Assembly (NCBI GenBank): GCA_019746135.1 | Contig: JAIESI010000012.1 | Location: forward strand, 1-43,088 | Source: Xanthobacteraceae bacterium | GTDB taxonomy: Bacteria > Pseudomonadota > Alphaproteobacteria > Rhizobiales > Xanthobacteraceae | Reading direction: 5' to 3' | Length of the DNA stretch: 43,088 nucleotides | Part shown: piece after piece, positions 1-7,869 of the stretch | Layout: the number at the start of each line of letters is the position of its first letter | How positions within the stretch are numbered: the first letter of the stretch is position 1 | Translations under genes and position numbers: made by a program | Notes under the pieces: generated by a model | Told to the model about the DNA's origin: nothing | The model's database searches: none | The model's input: only the letters and a program-made list of their open reading frames with translations

Positions 1-447
1 GCCGCGCCCGCAGATGCTGCCTCGCCGCGCGCACCCGCTGTTGCCGCACGTCCACCCGCCGCTGCGGCGAGGCCTTCCGCGCCGGCCGTGCCTCCTTCGG
101 GCCAGGCGCTTGCCGCCGCGCAAAATCTTGTGCTCAACGGGCAATACGAGGCCGGGATCGCGGCGCTGCGCGCGCTCAAGGCCGACGGCGATCCCGACGT
201 TGCGGCGTTCCTCGGCCTCGCGCACCGCAAGCTCGGGCAGATCGACGCGGCGCGCGGCTGGTACGACCGCGCGCTTGCGGCTGATCCCGATCATCGCCTG
301 ACGCTGTCGTTCTACGGCATCATGCACGCCGAGCTCGGCGCGAGGGACAAGGCCGTGGACATGCTGCGGCGGCTTCGCAACGTTTGCGGCGGCGAGAGCT
401 GCAGCGAATTCCGCGCGCTGTTTCTTGTGGTCACCGGCGGCGGCTGA
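1..447 (+). CDS. TPR-repeat protein, C-terminal part (runs off left edge)
   Basis: The frame is open from base 1 and ends in TGA at 445-447, so only the last 148 residues are visible and the true start lies outside the window. The first ~35 residues are a low-complexity Ala/Pro/Arg linker. From about residue 38 the sequence is helical and repeat-like, with TPR-type spacing: FLGLAHRKLGQIDAARGWY followed by RALAADPDH, then a second weaker unit (YGIMHAELGARDKAVDML). Two cysteines close the protein (CGGESC), possibly a disulfide. TPR units mediate protein-protein contacts; the partner cannot be told from this fragment. The nearest GTG inside the frame (88) is internal and not a convincing start. 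Confidence 0.7.
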   Translation, partial: AAPADAASPRAPAVAARPPAAAARPSAPAVPPSGQALAAAQNLVLNGQYEAGIAALRALKADGDPDVAAFLGLAHRKLGQIDAARGWYDRALAADPDHRLTLSFYGIMHAELGARDKAVDMLRRLRNVCGGESCSEFRALFLVVTGGG

Positions 448-517
448 TCCCGCTGCGCGTGCGCTTTGCGGGGCGGCGCACTGACTGACGGCTCGTTGCA
501 TCAACGGAGCGACGTCT

Positions 518-1204
518 ATGCATCCCGACGCGGTATCGATCCTCGACACCGTGCCCCGCGTGCGAAAATCCGTCCGCGCATTCCGGTCCGACCCGGTACC
601 GAAACATCGACTGGTTGAAATCCTCGAAGCCGCGCGCTCAGCGCCCAGCAACTTCAACTCGCAGCCCTGGCGCGTCCATGTGCTGACCGGGAAGGCGAAG
701 CAGGCCTTGGCGGAAGCCCTCCTGCAGGCGCATGTCGGCCAGACCGTGCCGCCGTTCTCGCCCTTTCCGCAACCGATGCCGCTGGACTGCGAGGGGCGCG
801 TGAACGAGTTCGGGCGGCGGCTGTACGCGTCGCTGGGCGTCGACCGGGCGGATACGGCCGCCCGCGCGTGGGTGTCGGGGCGCAACTTCGTGTTCTTCGA
901 TGCGCCCGTGGGCCTGGTCTTCACGATCCATTCGGCGCTGACCAGGCACAGCTGGCTCGACTACGGCTTGTTCATCCAGTCGGTGATGCTCGCCGCGCAG
1001 GTGCGGGGTCTCGCGACATGTCCGCAGGTTTCGTTCGTGCGTTTCCAGTCGCTGATTGCGGATGAACTCGGCCTCGGCCCGGATGAACTGGTGACCTGCG
1101 GCATGTCGCTCGGCTACGCGGACGAGCAGGCTGCGGTGAACGGGCTCGGCATGCCGCGCGAGCCGCTCGAGGGGTTCACTCGCTGGCTCGCCTTCGACGA
1201 CTGA
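518..1204 (+). CDS. Nitroreductase-family FMN oxidoreductase
   Basis: 228 residues, a normal length for the family. The N-terminus carries the FMN phosphate-binding signature RKSVRAF and then APSNFNSQPWRV, the usual nitroreductase core motif. The C-terminal half has the typical LDYGLFIQSVMLAAQVRGLAT helix and a GMSLGYAD strand near the end. Members are homodimeric flavoproteins that use NAD(P)H to reduce nitro groups, quinones or enones; the substrate is not predictable. ATG at 518 is preceded by a purine-rich GGAGCGA site. There is no signal peptide, so it should be cytoplasmic. It stands alone: the next downstream sequence is pseudogene material. Confidence 0.85.
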   Translation: MHPDAVSILDTVPRVRKSVRAFRSDPVPKHRLVEILEAARSAPSNFNSQPWRVHVLTGKAKQALAEALLQAHVGQTVPPFSPFPQPMPLDCEGRVNEFGRRLYASLGVDRADTAARAWVSGRNFVFFDAPVGLVFTIHSALTRHSWLDYGLFIQSVMLAAQVRGLATCPQVSFVRFQSLIADELGLGPDELVTCGMSLGYADEQAAVNGLGMPREPLEGFTRWLAFDD

Positions 1205-1228
1205 CGAATAAACCGGCGTTTGCCGCGA

Positions 1229-1490
1229 TCAGCCGGGCAGTCCCGCCTTGCACAGGCCCTCCTCGTAGCGCGCCAAATGCTCGGCCCGCCGGAACGGCAG
1301 GCGGGCACCAAGCGTGGACACCCGCAGGCCCGGATCGATCGTCCGCAATTGCGCGACGAGCTGACGTGCAGCATCCCGCTCGCCCAGCATCGCCCGACTC
1401 GCGGCGGCAATGCGCACCGCCGTCAGGTAGCTCGGCTGCCCGCGCAGCGCCTGCTGCGCGCAATCCAGCGCTTCCCGATACCGGCCGCCG
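1229..1490 (-). pseudogene. Remnant: C-terminus of a TPR / adenylate-cyclase-like protein
   Basis: On the minus strand the last ~87 codons before the stop at 1229-1231 read as TPR-like sequence: GRYREALDCAQQALRGQPSY, AASRAMLGERDAARQLV, then IDPGLRVSTL and FRRAEHLARYEEGLCKAGLP. This ending is characteristic of the C-terminus of large rhizobial TPR proteins that carry an adenylate cyclase or winged-helix domain in front. Upstream of ~1490 the same open frame turns into Arg-rich sequence with no domain character, and the opposite strand there encodes another gene's remnant. I therefore read it as a 3' fragment cut by a rearrangement, not as the 230-codon gene the open frame would allow. Confidence 0.6.
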
Positions 1491-1495
1491 AGACG

Positions 1496-1762
1496 GCGCT
1501 TCGCGCCCGCCTGCCGCTGTTCGTGCCGAGCGCCGAGTTCGCGGACGCTGGCGCGCTGATGGCCTGTTCGGCGGATATCGGCGCGGTCTACCGGCAGGCC
1601 GCGACGTTCGTCGACAAGATCATCAAGGGACGAAAGCCCGCCGAGCTCCCGGTCGAGCTTGCGACCAAGTTCGTCCTGGTCGTCAACCTCAAGACCGCGC
1701 ACGCGCTCGGCCTGACGCTGCCGCCGGCGCTGCTGCTGCGCGCCGACCGGGTGATCGAATAG
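1496..1762 (+). pseudogene. Remnant: C-terminus of an ABC transporter substrate-binding protein (ABC_sub_bind type)
   Basis: About 88 codons ending in TAG at 1760-1762. They match the end of the ABC_sub_bind (PF04392) lipoprotein/periplasmic family: RLPLFVPSAEFADAGALMAC, then YRQAATFVDKIIKGRKPAEL and KFVLVVNLKTAHALGLTLPP, closing with LLLRADRVIE. Complete members have ~320 residues with an N-terminal signal peptide; here everything before the last quarter is missing. The break falls at the same point (~1490-1496) where the minus-strand TPR remnant begins, so one deletion or inversion probably created both fragments. Confidence 0.65.
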
Positions 1763-1881
1763 AGGGCCGCGCGAGCCAACCAAATCATTGATAAGCTGGA
1801 ATTTTAGACGCCTCTTGCGGGGACATGGAGGCTTCTTCCCCGCCGGAAGAGCTCTTTGTCTCGGCGAATGACGCGGAGAAT

Positions 1882-1914
1882 AAGCCGGTTTTTCTCCGCA
1901 AACCGGCCTTTTTT
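1882..1914 (+). terminator. Rho-independent terminator, possibly of a short RNA or leader
   Basis: GCCGGTTT (1884-1891) pairs perfectly with AAACCGGC (1900-1907) and is followed by six T (1909-1914). A second perfect stem lies upstream (GCGGGGA at 1817-1823 with TCCCCGC at 1837-1843). No intact gene precedes it, so the two stems could belong to a small RNA or to a leader of the ClpP-like gene starting at 1992. Confidence 0.65.
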
Positions 1915-1991
1915 CCTCCATAAATGTTCATGTATTGTTCTTTCGGGAGTGGAGCGCGGCCTGGGCAGGGCACCGCTGGTCGGAGGGACAA

Positions 1992-2996
1992 ATGCCGTTG
2001 CGATTGCTCGCATCGCTCGCAAATTTCTGCTCCGCAAGTTTTGGGCTCATCGTCTTTTGCGCCACGATCGGCATGGCCCAGCTCAGCCTGGCCCAGCTCA
2101 GCCTGGTCGACGCGGCCGAACTCGCCTCCGCTGATTCAGAAGACGGAAAAACCATTCTGCTGCTCGAGGGAGAGATCGAGCATGGCGACGGCGAGAAACT
2201 CGACCTGAGTATCTTCGCTCTGGATGTTCGCAAGCGCGGTGGTGTGTCCGCCCTCTATCTCAATTCCCCTGGCGGTGCGCACCGCGAAGCGGTCCGGATG
2301 GCCGAGGTCGTGAAGCGCTACAAAATATCCACGTTTGTTGCCGACGGCGCGGAATGCGCGTCGGGATGTTTCACGATATTCGCGGCCGGTCATGAGAAGT
2401 TCGCGGGCTTTGGCGCGGCGATCGGCGTGCATGCCTCATCCAGGAACGACGGGAGTGAGGCGCATGACACGACCTTCGAGACAGCAAGACTCGTCAGTGC
2501 GTTCGGCGTGCCTCCCGCGATTGTCGGCAAGCTCGTGCTGACGCCGCCGGATCGGATGGCGTGGCTGTCGCGCGACGATCTGCAGTCGATGGACGTCAGG
2601 ATCGCGGGCCTGCTTCGCTGGCCTGGCGCGACGGTCGCGGCGCCGCGGCTGACGCCGTTCGAGGCCGTGGCAGGGCTGAAAGGCCGGGTCTGGGAGTTCT
2701 ACGTTGAAGAAGTCTCCGAACGGTCGCGCCGGATCTACGGCCCGGACTATCTTCGCGAAATCTGTCACCCGTCCGGTTTGTTTTGCACCCGTTCCTTTTA
2801 CTACTTCGACAAGGACGACGAGTTCGCCACCCGGGTGACAACCGTCGAGGACATGAGCGGCAACAGCGTCCTGCGCGGAGTTTGCAAGTTCAACGCCGAC
2901 CGCAACGTTCGGTCCTGCTTCGATTGGGACACGCTGCAACAGCATCACGCCAACAGGGAGCCGGGCGGCGGGTGGCAGGAAGGCGCGGGCGAATAG
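1992..2996 (+). CDS. Exported ClpP-like (COG3904-type) protein, copy 1
   Basis: 334 residues from ATG 1992, preceded by a clean GGAGGGA site at 1982-1988; a longer frame from TTG 1935 has no such site. Residues 1-42 look like a signal sequence (hydrophobic FGLIVFCATIGMA) with an internal repeat AQLSLAQLSL. The body resembles the ClpP/crotonase fold: LYLNSPGG at 88-95, then ECASGCF with Ser124 where ClpP has its nucleophile, and IGVH with His147 where ClpP has its His. A later LTPPDRMAWLSRDDLQSMDV segment matches the ClpP region before the last helix. The C-terminal ~100 residues hold cysteines (CHPSGLFC) and RSCFDWDTL. It is the first of three tandem paralogs. The role is unknown; periplasmic peptidase is an inference. 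Confidence 0.72.
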   Translation: MPLRLLASLANFCSASFGLIVFCATIGMAQLSLAQLSLVDAAELASADSEDGKTILLLEGEIEHGDGEKLDLSIFALDVRKRGGVSALYLNSPGGAHREAVRMAEVVKRYKISTFVADGAECASGCFTIFAAGHEKFAGFGAAIGVHASSRNDGSEAHDTTFETARLVSAFGVPPAIVGKLVLTPPDRMAWLSRDDLQSMDVRIAGLLRWPGATVAAPRLTPFEAVAGLKGRVWEFYVEEVSERSRRIYGPDYLREICHPSGLFCTRSFYYFDKDDEFATRVTTVEDMSGNSVLRGVCKFNADRNVRSCFDWDTLQQHHANREPGGGWQEGAGE

Positions 2997-3049
2997 CCCG
3001 TTGATCCGCTGGTCGAGCCGTTGCGCCCCAGGTGCGAGGGGGACGAAAA

Positions 3050-4063
3050 ATGCCGCTGCGTTGGGCCGTGTCACCTGCAAATGTCTGGCGCGCCACGTCT
3101 GGCGCGATGTCTCGTGTCGCGGTGTCTGGCGTTGCGATCTGCCTGGTCCAGCTCAGTTGGCTCCAGCTCAGCCTGGCGCATGCGGCCGAATTCACCCCGG
3201 CGGTCTCGGAGGAGGGACAAACAATTCTGTTGCTCGACGGCAAGATTGAGCCCGGCGACACCACGCGGCTGGCGCTGCTCGTCACTGCCCTGGACAATCG
3301 AAACCGCACGGTGTCGGCGCTTTATCTCAATTCGCGGGCTGGCGAACACGACGCCGCGATCCACATGACCGAGGTCGTGAAGCGCTTCAAGTTATCCACG
3401 ATCGTTGCCGACGATGCGGAATGCGCGTCGGCGTGTTTCACCGTGTTCGCGGCCGGTCACAAGAAGTTCGCCGGCCATCGCGCGCAGATCGGCGTGCACC
3501 GTTCCCCGATGATGGGACAGGAGTCGAGCTTCTCCTACGCAGCGACGTTCAGAACCGCAAGAACCGTCGGTGAGTTCGGCGTGCCGCCCGTGGTCGTCGG
3601 CAAGCTCGTGCTGACGCCGCCGGATCAGATGGCGTGGCTGTCGCCGGACGAGCTGCGGTCGATGAACGTCACGATCGCGGGTTCGCTTCGCCGGCCGCTC
3701 CCGGTCGCGCCGCCCTTGCCGGCTGCGACGCCCGCGGTGAAGCCCGACGGCATCAGCTGGTCGCAATACGTTGCGGCGGCCGCCGAACTGTCGCGCCGGC
3801 GGCTCCCGGACACGCTTGGTGACGCCTGCAACCTCTACACCATGCTTTGCAGCCGGTCCTTCAAGTTCATCGACAAAGACGAGCTTCGCGTGGAGGTCAC
3901 GACCGTCGAGAAACTGAACGGCAACGTCGTGCGGCGCGAGGTTTGTACGTTCGGCAGAGACTCCCCGGTTCGGTCCTGTTTCGATTGGGACACGCTCGAA
4001 ACCTCGCATGCCGTGCAAGGCAATGACGGCCAGTGGAAGAGTGTCATCGGCAAAAGGCATTGA
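3050..4063 (+). CDS. Exported ClpP-like (COG3904-type) protein, copy 2
   Basis: 337 residues from ATG 3050 (upstream GAGGGGGA), 53 bases after copy 1. An N-terminal hydrophobic leader ends near AHAAEF. The ClpP-like core is kept: ECASACF with Ser127 and IGVHR with His150. The first Gly-rich loop differs (LYLNSRAGEH in place of LNSPGG), which in true ClpP would disturb substrate-strand binding. The C-terminal region parallels copy 1: two cysteines around CNLYTMLC, a conserved DKDE stretch, TTVEKLNGN and RSCFDWDTLE. This suggests a shared second domain with paired cysteines. High similarity and tandem order point to local duplication. It is probably co-transcribed with copies 1 and 3. Confidence 0.72.
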   Translation: MPLRWAVSPANVWRATSGAMSRVAVSGVAICLVQLSWLQLSLAHAAEFTPAVSEEGQTILLLDGKIEPGDTTRLALLVTALDNRNRTVSALYLNSRAGEHDAAIHMTEVVKRFKLSTIVADDAECASACFTVFAAGHKKFAGHRAQIGVHRSPMMGQESSFSYAATFRTARTVGEFGVPPVVVGKLVLTPPDQMAWLSPDELRSMNVTIAGSLRRPLPVAPPLPAATPAVKPDGISWSQYVAAAAELSRRRLPDTLGDACNLYTMLCSRSFKFIDKDELRVEVTTVEKLNGNVVRREVCTFGRDSPVRSCFDWDTLETSHAVQGNDGQWKSVIGKRH

Positions 4064-4095
4064 GGGCACCGGCCATCGCCGGGGAGGAGGGACAA

Positions 4096-4998
4096 ATGCC
4101 ATTGCGTCTGCTCGCATTGCTCGCAAGTTTCTGGTCCGTGGTGTCTTGGCTCATCGTTTTCTGCGCCATGATCGGCATGGCGCAGGTCGGCCTTGACCGG
4201 ATCGGCGTGGCCCATGCGGCTTCATTCACCACCGCTGTCGCAAACGACGGAAAAACAGTCCTGTTGCTCGAGGGGGCGATCGAGCGTGGCGACAGCACGA
4301 AACTGGACGTGCTGGTCACAGCCTTGGGCAATCAAAACCGCACGGTATCCGCCCTTTTCCTCGATTCCCCCGGAGGCGACGGGCGCGAACACTACGCCAT
4401 CGCCGCGTTGGTCAAGCGCCTCAAGATGTCCACGTTCGTTGCCGACGGCGCGAAATGCGCGTCGGCGTGCTTCACGGTGTTTGCGGCCGGTCACGAGAAG
4501 TACGCCGGCTCCAGCGCGCGGATCGGCGTGCATCGCGTATCGGCGGGCAGGCGTGAAACGAGTTTCTCCTTCGCCGCGACGATCGAAGCGGCAAAAAAAA
4601 CAGGCGAGCTCGGCGTGCCGCCCGGGATCATCGGCAAGCTCGTGCTGACGCCGCCGGCTCAGATGGCGTGGCTGTCGCCGGACGACCTGCGGTCGATGAA
4701 CGTCACGATCACGGACACGCTTCGCCGGCCCGAGGCGGTCGGGTCCGCAGACGCGGCCGCGGTCACGCCGGATGGCCTCAAATATCCTTGCTCGTCTGCT
4801 GCTTCCCCCACCGACAAAGACAACCCCGCCGGCGCGACGACGACCTTCGAAGGCAGCCGCGTCAACGTCATCCGGCGAAACCCTTGCATGTCCAATACGG
4901 ATGTTTGGTTGGGGACGGACCCGCTCGGAACGCCCCATGTCACGCCGGAGGCAGGCGACCGATGGGAGAGGAAGCGAGGCATCGGCGAAGGGCGTTGA
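4096..4998 (+). CDS. Exported ClpP-like (COG3904-type) protein, copy 3, divergent C-terminus
   Basis: 300 residues from ATG 4096, with GGAGGAGGGACAA just upstream; the same GGAGGGACAAATGCC start context is seen at copy 1. The leader (MPLRLLALLA, then hydrophobic WLIVFCAMIGMAQ) is nearly that of copy 1. The core has LFLDSPGG, CASACF with Ser123 and IGVHR with His146, so all three ClpP-like positions are present. After PPAQMAWLSPDDLRSMNVTI the protein departs from its sisters: the RSCFDWDTL domain is absent and replaced by a shorter segment with two cysteines (YPCSSA and NPCMSN). Whether this is a deletion or a swapped ending cannot be told. A similar biochemical role with a different partner is possible. 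Confidence 0.7.
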   Translation: MPLRLLALLASFWSVVSWLIVFCAMIGMAQVGLDRIGVAHAASFTTAVANDGKTVLLLEGAIERGDSTKLDVLVTALGNQNRTVSALFLDSPGGDGREHYAIAALVKRLKMSTFVADGAKCASACFTVFAAGHEKYAGSSARIGVHRVSAGRRETSFSFAATIEAAKKTGELGVPPGIIGKLVLTPPAQMAWLSPDDLRSMNVTITDTLRRPEAVGSADAAAVTPDGLKYPCSSAASPTDKDNPAGATTTFEGSRVNVIRRNPCMSNTDVWLGTDPLGTPHVTPEAGDRWERKRGIGEGR

Positions 4999-5096
4999 GG
5001 GCCGGGCGTTGACGGCCGGGCGTCGCGGTCCGGATGCGCCGGCCTCATCCTTTCGGCGGCCTTGTCGCGGGGCAGGGGGCCCCGTAACTTCTGCCC

Positions 5097-5102
5097 TATA
5101 AT
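5097..5102 (+). promoter_or_regulatory. Possible -10 box (TATAAT) ahead of a TctC gene
   Basis: A consensus TATAAT stands 63 bases before the ATG at 5165, in otherwise GC-rich DNA. No convincing -35 hexamer sits 16-18 bases upstream, so the call is tentative. Confidence 0.25.
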
Positions 5103-5164
5103 CGACAATGACTGGCCCCGCCGGCTCAGGCGGATGCGCCGACTTCCAAGGGAGAGAAAGGGCA

Positions 5165-6142
5165 ATGATCAAGCGTCGTGATTTTGTGCGGCTGACGGCG
5201 GCGGGCCTCGTGGCGGCTCCGTTCGTGAACACCAAAGCCTTCGCCGCAGGCTTCCCTGAAAAGCCGGTGCGCTGGGTGGTCGGCTATCCGGCCGGCGGCA
5301 CCACCGACATTCTCGCCCGCCTCGTCGGCCAGGCGCTGTCGGAAAAGCTCGGCCAGCAGTTCGTCATCGAGAACAAGCCGGGCGCGGGCAACAACATCGC
5401 GACCGAATTCGTGATCAATTCGGCGCCGGACGGCTACACCGTCTATCTCGTCAATCCGGCGAACGGCATCAACGCCTCGCTCTACAAGAAGCTGTCGTTC
5501 AACTTCGTGCGCGACATGGCCCCGGTCGGCGGCATCACCCGCGTGCCGAATGTCATGACCGTGCATCCCTCCGTGCCGGCCAAGACCGTCCAGGAGTTCA
5601 TCGACTACGCCAAGGCCAGTCCGGGCAAGGTCAACATGGCCTCGTCCGGCAACGGCACCTCGGTGCATCTCTCCGGCGAATTGTTCATGGCGATGACCGG
5701 CGTGAAGATGACTCACGTGCCCTATCGCGGCTCGAACCCGGCGCTGACCGACATGATCGCCGGCCAGTGCCAGGTGATCTTCGACAACATGCCCTCGGTG
5801 CTGCCGCACATTAAGGGCGAAAAGCTCCGCGCGCTCGCGGTGACCACCGAGGCGCGCTCGGCGCAGCTCCCCGACACGCCGACGGTCGGCGATACGGTGA
5901 AGGGCTACGAGGCGAGCGCCTGGTTCGGCATGGGTGTCCCCGCCAAGACGCCGAAGGACGTCATCGCCGCGCTCAACAAGGCGATGAACGAGGTGCTCAA
6001 CGATCCGAAGATGAAGGGGCGGATCGCCGATCTCGGCGGCCAGCCGATGCACGGCACGCCGGAGGACTTCGGCAAGATCGTCGTCTCCGAGACCGAGAAG
6101 TGGAAGAAGGTGGTCGAGTTCTCCGGCGCAAGCGTCGAGTGA
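5165..6142 (+). CDS. TctC/Bug-family periplasmic solute-binding protein 1
   Basis: 325 residues. Start ATG 5165 is preceded by GGGAGAGAAAGG; the open frame extends further upstream without a ribosome site. The N-terminus MIKRRDFVRL is Tat-like, and the signal ends near AFAAG. Bug-family landmarks are present: GYPAGGTTDILARLVG after the first strand, ENKPGAGNNIAT, and HVPYRGSNPALTDMIAGQ in the middle. Bug proteins capture carboxylated or amide solutes in the periplasm and hand them to a TctA/TctB secondary transporter, or in some cases signal to sensor kinases. No TctAB gene is nearby. It stands alone between the ClpP-like trio and a gene-poor stretch. Confidence 0.9.
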   Translation: MIKRRDFVRLTAAGLVAAPFVNTKAFAAGFPEKPVRWVVGYPAGGTTDILARLVGQALSEKLGQQFVIENKPGAGNNIATEFVINSAPDGYTVYLVNPANGINASLYKKLSFNFVRDMAPVGGITRVPNVMTVHPSVPAKTVQEFIDYAKASPGKVNMASSGNGTSVHLSGELFMAMTGVKMTHVPYRGSNPALTDMIAGQCQVIFDNMPSVLPHIKGEKLRALAVTTEARSAQLPDTPTVGDTVKGYEASAWFGMGVPAKTPKDVIAALNKAMNEVLNDPKMKGRIADLGGQPMHGTPEDFGKIVVSETEKWKKVVEFSGASVE

Positions 6143-6228
6143 TCGACGAGCCGGAACGCGATCGGGCGGCTGGGCACCGGACGGTGTCCGGCCGCTTCCG
6201 TTTCAGCGGTCGGCTTTAAGCCCCAGCT

Positions 6229-6354
6229 TTAGTCCCAGGTCTCGTGGACGACCACGCTGTCGCGATTGTCGATGATCCGCTGGTGGTAGGGAGCCAGAGC
6301 CCATACCACGCCGGCGGTCGCAACCAGGATCGCAGTCCAGACGATCACTTCCAT
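6229..6354 (-). CDS. 41-residue single-helix membrane protein
   Basis: A short minus-strand frame: ATG at 6354, stop TAA at 6229-6231. Residues 2-21 are hydrophobic (VIVWTAILVATAGVVWAL) and the remaining ~20 are polar and charged (YHQRIIDNRDSVVVHETWD). Tiny one-helix proteins of this plan are common in Bradyrhizobium relatives. Evidence is composition only; no function can be assigned. It converges on the TctC gene ending at 6142. Confidence 0.4.
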   Translation of the reverse strand: MEVIVWTAILVATAGVVWALAPYHQRIIDNRDSVVVHETWD

Positions 6355-6691
6355 GGTCAGCACGCACGCGAACCTTCGCCGCGGCCGGAAAGGGGCTTCA
6401 GGCAGCTGCGCCGCGGCGGTTACGAAGTTGCCCTGCGCGGGCTTATAACATGGGAGGCCGGTGCGTGGTTCCGGTTCGCGGCAGACTTGAATTTAAGGCT
6501 TCGATTGTGACCGACCGGCCGGGCATTCCCGCCCGCCGGCCTCGCTGTGCGCGGAAAATCCGCATGAACGCGGCCATGGCGGCGCAACGAGGTTAAGCGG
6601 CGCTAAATCAGCGGGCGCCCCTTTCGATCAAACTTGAACGAATTCGTTCAGCGGCGACGGCCTAGGCTCATCCGCGTTCGAGGAGCCAAAC
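6355..6691. other. Gene-free stretch
   Basis: About 340 bases with no convincing gene, hairpin terminator or repeat. It contains a locally AT-richer patch around 6480-6510 and presumably the promoter of the zinc-ribbon gene that follows. Confidence 0.4.
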
Positions 6692-6865
6692 ATGGCCGAA
6701 GCTGAAAATAATGGTTTGAACAACCCGAAATGTCCGCGGTGCGGCCGGCCGATGCGCCTGATCGGCGGGATGCCGCAGACCACCAACCTGCCGCGGCTCG
6801 ACAGCTATCGCTGCGAAGCGTGCAACGAGGTTTGCGTTCTGGAAGACCGGAGCGCCGGCCGATGA
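6692..6865 (+). CDS. 57-residue zinc-ribbon protein
   Basis: ATG 6692 follows a GAGGAG site. The protein has two Cys-pair knuckles, CPRCGRP near residue 14 and CEACNEVC near residue 42, the spacing of a small zinc ribbon. The space between is Pro/Met rich (MRLIGGMPQTTNLPRL). Proteins like this are usually annotated as hypothetical in rhizobia; they may bind nucleic acid or a protein partner. A second small zinc-ribbon gene of a different sequence lies at 22970. Confidence 0.65.
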   Translation: MAEAENNGLNNPKCPRCGRPMRLIGGMPQTTNLPRLDSYRCEACNEVCVLEDRSAGR

Positions 6866-7023
6866 ACAGCGCCTGCATCAAGCGTCGGCGGACAATGCTG
6901 ATGGGGCTGCGGCGGGCTTCGCCGCGGAACTCGTGTCGGCCATCGGGCTTGTCGTCGGCGGCATCGACGTGTTCACGGCCAAGGCTGTCGTGTTAAGGAC
7001 TGTCGTGCTGGTGCGGTCGGCGC

Positions 7024-7191
7024 TCAGTTGGGCACGGCCGAAATTGCCCTTGCGAAGGCCGGGTCACGGCTGGCGATCTCCTCGGCCAATTCCAGCCAGA
7101 GGGTCCGGTCCCTCTCGTCGCGCGCCCGGTCGGCACGCTCCCGGCACTCGGCCGCGATGTCGCGGAGGAATTGATAATCGTCTTGGTCCAT
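7024..7191 (-). CDS. 55-residue charged helical protein, hypothetical
   Basis: From ATG at 7191 the minus strand encodes MDQDDYQFLRDIAAECRERA, continuing with DRTLWLELAEEIASRDPAFA. The composition is strongly helical and acidic/basic, with codon use like neighbouring genes. The open frame extends upstream to 7266 but the added residues are Arg/Cys-rich and unlike a real protein. Short soluble proteins of this kind are frequent in Bradyrhizobium; function unknown. Confidence 0.5.
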   Translation of the reverse strand: MDQDDYQFLRDIAAECRERADRARDERDRTLWLELAEEIASRDPAFARAISAVPN

Positions 7192-7347
7192 GGACGCGCC
7201 TGACCGTGCTCCACGAGGAGAACACCGTCCGTTGCGGCGAATTCCATCGGTCGCGAAAATTTCCAAGCGGCGATACCATGCCCGTTGGACAAACCGGACC
7301 TCAAACAGGCCGCCGCCGGTCGATGATCGGACGGCAGGAGCAAGCGC

Positions 7348-7869
7348 ATGTTACCGGCCGGCGGAATCATCCTGCGACCCGCGACGCCTGACGACATTGC
7401 GGCGATGATGGAAATTTCCGCCGAAGCGCGCTCGCGGTACAAGACCATCGCCGCTTATGAATATGTCGAGGCCACGCCGGCCGTCACGGAAGGCCGCTTC
7501 CGCGCCGGTCGCTCCGTTGTTGCGGAAACGCCGCGCGGACGATCCTCGGCTTTGCCCTGATCCGTCCTCTGGACGGGCTTCTGTTGCTCGACAATATCTC
7601 CACATCGCCCCATGCAAGCGGCCGGGATTGGCAGAGCCTTGCTCGATGCGGCTTTGCAGCAGGCGGCCGTCGACGGCTGTTCCGCCGTCGCGCTGACGAC
7701 GTTTCGCGCTCCGCCGTGGAATGGCCCCTGGTTTCGCAAGCTTGGCTTCGTCTCCATGCCGGACGCGGCAATCGGGCCGGAGCTTCGTGCGATCATCGAG
7801 CAGCAGGCTGCCTGCCTCGACCCTCGCGCGCGCGAAACCCTTTGGCGGCCGTCCGCTACTCCGCCTTGA
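7348..7869 (+). pseudogene. GNAT N-acetyltransferase, interrupted by two frameshifts
   Basis: Three pieces in two frames add up to one ~170-residue GNAT domain. Piece 1 (from ATG 7348, good GGAGC site) reads IILRPATPDDIAAMMEISAE, the usual GNAT opening. After ~7530 the sense continues one frame over as ILGFALIRPLDGLLLLDNIS (7542-7605). At ~7610 it returns to the first frame as QAAGIGRALLDAAL, the acetyl-CoA pyrophosphate loop, and ends with WFRKLGFV and the stop at 7867-7869. Two compensating single-base indels explain this, either real decay or sequencing error. The 3' end overlaps the convergent TctC gene by 14 bases. Confidence 0.65.

Noticed and set aside
1220..1762. A single 180-residue plus-strand protein
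   Set aside because: Only its last ~88 residues have family character; the first half is antisense to the TPR remnant.
6862..7000. A possible small protein directly after the zinc-ribbon gene
   Set aside because: The open frame is Arg/Ser-rich. Another frame is hydrophobic (SAIGLVVGGIDVFTAKAVVL) but has no ribosome site or clean start.
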